From: Pseudomonas sp. UBA6562
Lineage (GTDB): Bacteria > Pseudomonadota > Gammaproteobacteria > Pseudomonadales > Pseudomonadaceae
Assembly: GCF_002434265.1 (NCBI RefSeq)
Contig: NZ_DJJS01000008.1
Coordinates: 186,001 to 250,000, forward strand
Reading direction: 5' to 3'
DNA: 64,000 nucleotides
Each line of letters begins with the position of its first letter. Positions within the stretch are counted from its first letter, which is position 1. Below, in pieces: positions 51,153-61,212 of the stretch. Below the pieces are notes generated by a model. It searched no databases. It had not been told where the DNA came from and saw nothing but the letters and a program-made list of their open reading frames with translations. A program made the translations under genes and the position numbers.

Positions 51153-52392
51153 AACGTAGCGCCTCTGCAGGCTGGGTGCGCGCCGCGCGCCAGGCCGGGT
51201 ACAGGGTGGCGAGGAAACTCAGGGCCAGGGCCGCGCCGCAGATCATCCAGACGTCCTGGGGCAGGATCTGCGAGGGCAGGTAATCGATGAAGTACACGTC
51301 GGCGTTGAGGAATTTGTGCCCTATCAGACGCTCGATGCCGGCGATGGCGGCACTGACGTTGAGCGCCGCGAGAATGCCGACCGCCGCGCCGATCAAGGTG
51401 CCGACCACGCCGATCACCGTGCCCTGGACCATGAAGATGGCCATGATCTGCCGGGGGGTGGCGCCCAGCGTGCGCAGGATGGCGATGTCGCCGCGCTTGT
51501 CGTTGACCACCATCACCAGGGTGGAAATGATGTTGAACGCAGCCACCGCGACGATCAGCAGCAACAGCAGGCCGATCATGGATTTCTCCATGCGGATGGC
51601 CTGGTAGAGGTTGCCATGGGTGCGGGTCCAGTCGCGCGAGTAGAACTCGCCGTCCAGATGCTGGGCGATGTCGTAGGCCATGCGCGGCGCCTCGAACAGG
51701 TCGTCGAACTTCAGGCGCAGCCCCTGCACCTGGTCGGCCTTCCAGCGGTGCAGGCGCGACAGGTCGGAAATGTTGGTCAGGCCCAGGTAGCCGTCGATCT
51801 CGCCGGCACCCACGTGGAAGGTGCCGACCACGGTGAAGCGCTTCATGCGCGGGAACATGCCGGCTGGGGTGATACTGACTTCCGGGGCGACGAAGGTCAG
51901 CTTGTCGCCGATGCCTACGCCGAGCTTGGCCGCCGCCTTGTCGCCGATCATGATCCCCCACTCGCCCGGTGCGAGCTTGTCGAGCCCGCCCTGCAAGGTG
52001 AAGCGGTCGATGATCGAGACCTTGCGTTCCAGTGTCGGGTCGACGCCGTTGAGCAGCACCTTCTGCACCTTGCCGTCATGGGTGAGCAAGCCCTGCATCT
52101 GGGTGAACGGCGCCACCTCCAGCACCTGGGGGTTCTGCTTGACCCGTTCGGCCACGGCCGGCCAGTTGTCGATCGGCTGGCTCGACTCGAGGGTGGCGTG
52201 CGGGATCATGCCCAGCACGCGGGTACGCATCTCATGGTCGAAGCCGTTCATCACCGACAGCACGACGATCATCACCACCACGCCAAGGGCGAGGCCGATC
52301 ATCGAGGTCAGGGAAATGAACGAGACGAAATGGTTGCGACGCTTGGCACGGGTGTAGCGCGTACCGATGAATACGAAGAGAGGTCTGAACAT
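51145..52392 (-). CDS. lolC: Lipoprotein-releasing ABC transporter permease LolC
   Basis: A 415-residue permease with one N-terminal and three C-terminal membrane segments around a large periplasmic domain, about as long as LolE and clearly its paralogue (FIGTRYTRAKRRNHFVSFISLTSMIGLALGV; DKRGDIAILRTLGATPRQIM). It is the first gene of lolCDE, divergent from the PilZ gene over 93 bp. Confidence 0.88.
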   Translation of the reverse strand: MFRPLFVFIGTRYTRAKRRNHFVSFISLTSMIGLALGVVVMIVVLSVMNGFDHEMRTRVLGMIPHATLESSQPIDNWPAVAERVKQNPQVLEVAPFTQMQGLLTHDGKVQKVLLNGVDPTLERKVSIIDRFTLQGGLDKLAPGEWGIMIGDKAAAKLGVGIGDKLTFVAPEVSITPAGMFPRMKRFTVVGTFHVGAGEIDGYLGLTNISDLSRLHRWKADQVQGLRLKFDDLFEAPRMAYDIAQHLDGEFYSRDWTRTHGNLYQAIRMEKSMIGLLLLLIVAVAAFNIISTLVMVVNDKRGDIAILRTLGATPRQIMAIFMVQGTVIGVVGTLIGAAVGILAALNVSAAIAGIERLIGHKFLNADVYFIDYLPSQILPQDVWMICGAALALSFLATLYPAWRAARTQPAEALRYE

Positions 52393-52485
52393 GTCTGGGC
52401 TTGTTCGGATGAAAGGGAACGTCTTTGTGGCGGGGCGTGCTAGGCAGCTTTACACTCCGACCATTGCCGCCACCATGGGTTCACC

Positions 52486-53067
52486 ATGACGACTCCAGAC
52501 GCAGAAGAACGCCGCGAATACTACCGCATCGAAGACTGGATCGCACTGCAAATCCGCCCCCTGAGCGCCGCCGAACTGAGCGACGCGGCGCTGGCGCAGA
52601 GTGCCCCGGCCTTGATGGGCCTGCTCGGCGAACTGCACCTGGCCGACTTCGAAAGCCAGCACCTGCTGCGCCAACTCAGCGACAAGGACCGCATCCTCGC
52701 CGCCTTCCTGCGTGCGCAGAACAAACGCATCGACCTGCTCAGCGCCGTGGTGGCGCAGAGCATGCTCGGCCAACTCGGCGAGCCGCAAGCGGTGATGCTC
52801 TCCGAAGGCGGGCTTGATTCGATCAGCGCCGAGCCCTTCGCCGTGGGCACCCGCGTCGCCTTGCAGATGGTGCTGCTGCCCCGGGGACACGGCTTGCTGC
52901 TGCGCGGGCGGGTCAGCCGTTGCGAACCCAGAGCCGAAGGCGACTATGCCCTGGGCACCGAATTCACCGACCTGACCGACGCCGAGCGGCAACTGCTGGC
53001 TCGCCATATCCTGCAACACCAACAGCAGCGGCGGCGTCAGGCGCTGGAACAGCAAGACCCGACTTGA
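52486..53067 (+). CDS. PilZ domain protein
   Basis: A 193-residue cytoplasmic protein. The N-terminal EERREYYRIEDWIAL includes an RxxxR-like motif (RREYYR), and the C-terminal part has the PilZ beta-barrel segment (LRGRVSRCEPRAEGDYALGTEFTDL). It may bind c-di-GMP, though the D/NxSxxG motif is not clearly present (LSEGGLDSIS is the nearest), so binding is uncertain. It sits between lolC and the GDPD gene, as in P. aeruginosa. Confidence 0.82.
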   Translation: MTTPDAEERREYYRIEDWIALQIRPLSAAELSDAALAQSAPALMGLLGELHLADFESQHLLRQLSDKDRILAAFLRAQNKRIDLLSAVVAQSMLGQLGEPQAVMLSEGGLDSISAEPFAVGTRVALQMVLLPRGHGLLLRGRVSRCEPRAEGDYALGTEFTDLTDAERQLLARHILQHQQQRRRQALEQQDPT

Positions 53068-53094
53068 GCCCACTCCCTACGTGAAGGAACGACC

Positions 53095-53817
53095 GTGACA
53101 CTCATCTATGGCCACCGCGGCGCCAAAGGCGAAGCCCCCGAGAACACGCTGAACAGTTTCCGCCAGTGCCTTTCCCACGGCGTCGACCGCTGCGAACTCG
53201 ACCTGCACCTGTCAGCCGACAACGAACTGATGGTCATCCACGACACCACTCTCAAACGCACCACCGGTCGGCGCGGCAAGGTGGCGGAGCACACGGCGGC
53301 GGAACTGGCGACCTACGACGCGCGCCAGGGCGGCCCGAGCTGGGTGCAGCCCTGCCCCATTCCGACCTTGCAGACGCTGTTCGAGCAGTGCGCGTTCGAG
53401 CACTGGCAACTGGAGGTCAAGAGCGCCTCGCGCACCCGCGCCGCCAGCACCGTGCTGGCGATTCGCGAGTTGGCCCAGGCCTATGGCCTGCTGGACAAGA
53501 TCACCATCACCTCCAGCTCCCGCGAGGTACTGGGCGCGGCGCTGGAACTGGTACCGGACGTGGCCCGTGGCCTGGTGGCCGAATATGCCTGGCTCGACCC
53601 GCTGAAGGTCGCGCAGAACTACGGTTGCAATCTGCTGGCGCTGAACTGGACGCTGTGCACCCCAGAACGCCTGCATAAAGCTCAGGCGCTGGGCTTGCAC
53701 GTGTCGGTATGGACGGTCAACGAGCCGGCGCTGATGCACCGGCTGGCCGATTTTGGCGTCGACAGCCTGATCACAGACTTTCCCGGTTTGGCCAGGACCA
53801 CCCTCGGAACAGACTGA
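53095..53817 (+). CDS. Glycerophosphodiester phosphodiesterase family protein
   Basis: A 240-residue cytoplasmic GDPD: IYGHRGAKGEAPENTLNSF gives the catalytic His and Glu-Asn, ELDLHLSADNELMVIHD gives the metal-binding E-x-D and second His, and LEVKS and TDFPG follow. It hydrolyses glycerophosphodiesters to glycerol-3-phosphate and an alcohol. A GTG start at 53095 with AAGGA upstream is used. No signal peptide. Confidence 0.9.
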   Translation: MTLIYGHRGAKGEAPENTLNSFRQCLSHGVDRCELDLHLSADNELMVIHDTTLKRTTGRRGKVAEHTAAELATYDARQGGPSWVQPCPIPTLQTLFEQCAFEHWQLEVKSASRTRAASTVLAIRELAQAYGLLDKITITSSSREVLGAALELVPDVARGLVAEYAWLDPLKVAQNYGCNLLALNWTLCTPERLHKAQALGLHVSVWTVNEPALMHRLADFGVDSLITDFPGLARTTLGTD

Positions 53818-53830
53818 AACCACTCTCCCC

Positions 53831-53861
53831 GACCGGCTCAGGCGACCGGCCGGAGCCGGTC
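53831..53861. terminator. Hairpin between convergent GDPD and sthA genes
   Basis: GACCGGCTC (53831-53839) pairs perfectly with GAGCCGGTC (53853-53861). It overlaps the sthA stop codon. No U tract is present on either strand, so termination efficiency is uncertain. Confidence 0.45.
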
Positions 53862-55254
53862 AAAAAAGCCGGTTCAGGCCGTCGTAGGCGGCTACCCGAT
53901 AGGCTTCGGCCATGGTCGGGTAGTTGAAGGTGGTGTTGACGAAGTACTTGAGGTTGTTCAACTCGCCGGGCTGGTTCATCACCGCCTGGCCGATGTGCAC
54001 GATCTCCGACGCCTGATAGCCGAAGCAATGTACGCCCAGCACCTCCAGGGTCTCGCGGTGGAACAGGATCTTCAGCATGCCTTGCGGCTCACCGGCGATC
54101 TGCGCGCGGGCCATGCTCTTGAAGAAGGCCTTGCCCACTTCGTACGGCACCTTGGCCTGGGTCAGTTCCTGCTCGTTCTTGCCCAGCGAGCTGATCTCCG
54201 GAATGGTGTAGATACCGGTCGGCACGTCGTCGACGAAACGCCAGCTGCCGTTGTCGACGATGCTGCCCGCCGCCGAACGACCTTGGTCGTGGGCAGCACT
54301 GGCCAGGCTCGGCCAGCCGATCACATCGCCTGCGCCGTAGATGTTGCTGACCACGGTGCGATAGGCCTCGTCGACCTCGATCTGGCCACGGCTGTTGACC
54401 TTGATGCCGATGTTTTCCAGGCCCAGCTTGTCGGTGTTGCCGGTACGGCCGTTGCCCCAGAGCAAGGCGTCGGCCTTGATCTTCTTGCCCGATTTGAGAT
54501 GCAGCACCACACCGTTGTCCAGCCCTTCGACGCGCTCGTAGTCTTCGTTGTGGCGCACGGTGATGTTGTTGTTGCTGAAGTGGTAGCTCAGCGCCTGGGA
54601 AATTTCCGAGTCGAGGAAGCTGAGCAACTGGCCGCGGTTGTCGACCAGCTCGATCAGCACGCCCAGGCCGCTGAAGATCGAGGCGTATTCGCAGCCGATC
54701 ACGCCCGCGCCATAGATGATCAGCTTGCGCGGAGTGTGGCTGAGGCTGAGGATGGTGTCGCTGTCGTAGACCCGTGGGTGGCTGAAGTCGATGTCGACCG
54801 GGCGGTACGGACGCGAACCGGTGGCAATGATGATGTGCTTGGCCACCAGCTTTTCCACCACACCGTTGGGGCAGACCACTTCGATGGTCTGCTCGTCGGC
54901 GAAGCTGCCGGTACCGAAGAACAGGTCCACGCGGTTGCGCGCGTAGTAGCCGGTGCGCGAGGCGACCTGCTTGGCGATGACCTTCTCGGCGCTTTTCAGC
55001 ACGTTGGGGAAGGAGAACCAGCGCGGCTCGCCGATGGCGCGGAACATCGGGTTGGTGTTGAACTGCATGATCTGCCGCACTGAGTGACGCAGGGCCTTGG
55101 ACGGAATGGTGCCCAAGTGGGTGCAGTTGCCGCCGACCTGGCGACGGCTGTCGACCATCGCCACCTTGCGCCCCGCTTTGGCAGCGTTCATCGCCGCGCC
55201 TTCACCGGCCGGGCCGGAACCCAGCACCACCACGTCGTAGTTATAGACAGCCAT
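53860..55254 (-). CDS. sthA: Soluble pyridine nucleotide transhydrogenase
   Basis: A 464-residue FAD flavoprotein that moves hydride between NADPH and NAD+, balancing redox carriers. It is disulfide-reductase-like: VVVLGSGPAGEGAAMNAAKAGRKV for FAD, LIIYGAGVIGCEYASIF for NAD(P), but GGNCTHLGTIPSK has Thr in place of the second redox cysteine, the hallmark of SthA. The ATG at 55254 has AAGGAG upstream. The frame is open upstream to 55308, but without family sequence. Confidence 0.95.
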   Translation of the reverse strand: MAVYNYDVVVLGSGPAGEGAAMNAAKAGRKVAMVDSRRQVGGNCTHLGTIPSKALRHSVRQIMQFNTNPMFRAIGEPRWFSFPNVLKSAEKVIAKQVASRTGYYARNRVDLFFGTGSFADEQTIEVVCPNGVVEKLVAKHIIIATGSRPYRPVDIDFSHPRVYDSDTILSLSHTPRKLIIYGAGVIGCEYASIFSGLGVLIELVDNRGQLLSFLDSEISQALSYHFSNNNITVRHNEDYERVEGLDNGVVLHLKSGKKIKADALLWGNGRTGNTDKLGLENIGIKVNSRGQIEVDEAYRTVVSNIYGAGDVIGWPSLASAAHDQGRSAAGSIVDNGSWRFVDDVPTGIYTIPEISSLGKNEQELTQAKVPYEVGKAFFKSMARAQIAGEPQGMLKILFHRETLEVLGVHCFGYQASEIVHIGQAVMNQPGELNNLKYFVNTTFNYPTMAEAYRVAAYDGLNRLF

Positions 55255-55497
55255 GCGTACTCCTTCAGAACGGGCCCGGCGGCCGAGTCGGCGGCGGGGC
55301 TTGGCCATGTCGCCGCAGCGCCATGGAAAAATTCGGGTTGCAGTCTAAACAAGCCTGAACGCCGCGCACATTAACCCTTGGTCGCGTCGTAGGCCAATTC
55401 TGCCTGCACTACATGTTCATCGTACGCCTGTTCCATGGCGACATTCACTGCTCCGGATGCGTCCTTGGGCCACCGATCGGTACGACGGGCGCCGGAC

Positions 55498-55527
55498 GAA
55501 AAACGGGAACCCTAGGGCTCCCGTTTC
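55498..55527 (-). terminator. Intrinsic terminator after gap
   Basis: On the minus strand the stem AAACGGGAGCCC / GGGTTCCCGTTT (one mismatch) leads into a run of five T, starting about 20 bases after the gap stop codon. Confidence 0.75.
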
Positions 55528-55547
55528 GTTCATGCGTTACACGCCGA

Positions 55548-56996
55548 TCAGCGTGGGAAAGCTGGCGGGTTGACCCCGGCCATGTCTTCCATCACGCGCA
55601 CGACCTGGCAGCTGTAGCCGAATTCGTTGTCGTACCAGACGTACAGCACGACGCGGTTGTCGTTGGCGATGGTCGCCTCGGCGTCCACCACGCCGGCGTA
55701 GCGCGAACCGACGAAATCGGTGGAGACCACTTCCTGCGAGCTGACGTAGTCGATCTGCTTGTGCAGTTCCGAGTGCATGGCGGTCTGGCGCAGGTACTCG
55801 TTGATCTCCTCGCGGGAGGTCGGATGCTCCAGGTTCAGGTTGAGGATGGCCATGGACACGTTGGGTGTCGGCACGCGGATGGCGTTGCCGGTCAGCTTGC
55901 CCTTGAGCACTGGCAGCGCCTTGGCGGCAGCCGTGGCGGCGCCGGTTTCGGTGATGACCATGTTCAGGGTGGCGGCGCGGCCGCGACGGCTGCCTTTATG
56001 GAAGTTGTCGATCAGGTTCTGGTCGTTGGTGAACGAGTGAACGGTTTCGACGTGGCCGTTGATGATGCCGTACTTGTCGTTGACCGCCTTGAGCACCGGC
56101 ACGATGGCGTTGGTGGTGCAGGAGGCGGCCGAAACGATCTTGTCTTCCGGGGTGATGTCGCCATGGTTGATGCCGTGCACCACGTTCTTCAGCGCGCCTT
56201 TGCCGGGTGCAGTGAGGATCACGCGGGCGGCGCCCGGGCAGGCCAGGTGCTGGCCCAGGCCGTCGGCGTCACGCCAGACACCGGTGTTGTCGACGATCAG
56301 CGCATCCTTGATGCCGTACTGGGTGTAATCGACTTCGCTGGGGTTCTTGGCGTAGATCACCTGGATCAGGTTGCCATTGGCGGTGATGGTGTTGTTGGCT
56401 TCGTCGATGACGATGGTGCCGTCGAACGGGCCATGCACCGAATCGCGACGCAGCAGGCTGGCACGCTTGACCAGGTCGTTTTCGGCGCCCTTGCGCACGA
56501 CGATGGCGCGCAGGCGCAGGCCGTCGCCGCCACCGGTCTTCTCGATCAGGATGCGCGCGAGCAGGCGGCCGATACGGCCAAAGCCGTACAGCACCACGTC
56601 GGTGCCCTTGGCTTCGCCGGCGCCCTGCTGGCCGACCACATCGGCCAGCTCTTCGCGCACGAAGGCTTCGGCGCTGCGCCCGTTGCCTTCCTGCTTGAAC
56701 TTGTTGGCCAGCTTGCCCAGGTCGACCGAAGCCGCGCCGAGCTTGAGCTCGCTCATGGCCTTGAGCAGGGGGAACGTCTCGTGCACGGACAGCTCGCATT
56801 CGTCGCTCTGACGGTGGCGGGCAAAGCGGTGCGCCTTGAGGATCGAGATCACCGAACGGTTGATCAGGCTGCGGCCATAGATCGAGCTCACCACGTTGTT
56901 GTTGCGGTAGAGCTGACCAATCAGCGGAATCATCGCCTCGGCGAGCGCTTCACGATCGATCCACTCACCAAGGCACTGGTCGGGCTTCTGAGTCAC
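55548..56996 (-). CDS. gap: Glyceraldehyde-3-phosphate dehydrogenase (long form)
   Basis: A 482-residue GAPDH with an N-terminal extension of about 130 residues before the Rossmann domain (VLYGFGRIGRLLARILIEK). The catalytic site SAASCTTNAIVPVLKAVND and the C-terminal VWYDNEFGYS are present. Such long forms serve gluconeogenesis in pseudomonads. A GTG at 56996 with GGAAGG 5 bases upstream is chosen; the ATG at 57011 lies inside an operator-like repeat. It is divergent from mfd. Confidence 0.92.
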   Translation of the reverse strand: MTQKPDQCLGEWIDREALAEAMIPLIGQLYRNNNVVSSIYGRSLINRSVISILKAHRFARHRQSDECELSVHETFPLLKAMSELKLGAASVDLGKLANKFKQEGNGRSAEAFVREELADVVGQQGAGEAKGTDVVLYGFGRIGRLLARILIEKTGGGDGLRLRAIVVRKGAENDLVKRASLLRRDSVHGPFDGTIVIDEANNTITANGNLIQVIYAKNPSEVDYTQYGIKDALIVDNTGVWRDADGLGQHLACPGAARVILTAPGKGALKNVVHGINHGDITPEDKIVSAASCTTNAIVPVLKAVNDKYGIINGHVETVHSFTNDQNLIDNFHKGSRRGRAATLNMVITETGAATAAAKALPVLKGKLTGNAIRVPTPNVSMAILNLNLEHPTSREEINEYLRQTAMHSELHKQIDYVSSQEVVSTDFVGSRYAGVVDAEATIANDNRVVLYVWYDNEFGYSCQVVRVMEDMAGVNPPAFPR

Positions 56997-57010
56997 GGGA
57001 ACCTTCCACA

Positions 57011-57036
57011 TGTAGGGACAGAAAAAAGGGGCTACA
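57011..57036. promoter_or_regulatory. Operator-like repeat upstream of gap (RccR-type candidate)
   Basis: TGTAG (57011-57015) and CTACA (57032-57036) are separated by 16 bp with an A6 tract in the spacer. Spacing and tract match the element upstream of aceA (9302-9327). It lies immediately before the gap ribosome binding site and about 140 bp before mfd. Confidence 0.6.
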
Positions 57037-57178
57037 TTATGCAGCGACTGGGGCTATCGGGCAATCGGCGACACGTGCGCAGGGTAGTAGCCAGGTAATA
57101 CCACGCATGAGCCTGACAGCACTGCCCGCCACCGGTACAATCGATCTCTTTGCCGCAACGCTTGGAGCCCGATCTCCC

Positions 57179-60628
<3,450 letters not shown>

Positions 60629-60638
60629 AGGAAGATCC

Positions 60639-61211
60639 ATGCGTGCCATTCGTTACCTGAGCGTGCTCGCGGCGCTGTTCGTTCCGCTCGCCAATGCCGA
60701 GGGCTTGTACCAGGTCGAGATGATCCTGATCAGGCAGAACGCCGAGCCTGCGCTGTACCACGCCCCCGCCCCGGAAGACTGGCGCGCGGGCGCCACGCTC
60801 CTGGCCGCCGACGCCGAGCGCCCGGCGCGCCTCAACGACACCCTCGAACGCCTGCAAGCCAACGGCGACTACACCGTGTTGCTGCACAAAGCCTGGGAGC
60901 AGACCCTGAGCGCCGAGCCGAGCCGTGTGGCCCTGAGCGCCGGCGAGCAGACCTATGGCCGCACGCCCATCGAAGGCACGCTGAGCTTGACCGAAGGGCG
61001 CTTCATCGCTGCCCAGGCGCGCTTCTGGGTCAACCAGATCGACGGCAACGGCAGCGTACTGCGCAGCGAGCAGTTCAAGCAGAGCAACAGCAACATGAAG
61101 CGCGGGCAGCTGAATTTCCTCGACGGCGGCCACCTGGCCCTGTTGCTCAAGGTCACCCCGGCCGGCATGCGCAAATCGCCGGAGATGAACCCGGAGCTGA
61201 TGGAGCAGTGA
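60639..61211 (+). CDS. CsiV family periplasmic peptidoglycan-binding protein
   Basis: A 190-residue exported protein: signal peptide (YLSVLAALFVPLANA), then YQVEMILIRQN and the C-terminal GGHLALLLKVTP block typical of the CsiV family, which activates class A penicillin-binding proteins in Vibrio cholerae. It starts 10 bases after mfd and is probably co-transcribed with it, the usual pseudomonad arrangement. Function in this organism is inferred. Confidence 0.8.
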   Translation: MRAIRYLSVLAALFVPLANAEGLYQVEMILIRQNAEPALYHAPAPEDWRAGATLLAADAERPARLNDTLERLQANGDYTVLLHKAWEQTLSAEPSRVALSAGEQTYGRTPIEGTLSLTEGRFIAAQARFWVNQIDGNGSVLRSEQFKQSNSNMKRGQLNFLDGGHLALLLKVTPAGMRKSPEMNPELMEQ

Positions 61212-61212
61212 C

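Noticed and set aside
57107..57178. Upstream ATG for mfd
   Set aside because: The first 24 codons show no family resemblance, and the GTG at 57179 gives the usual length; kept only as an alternative.
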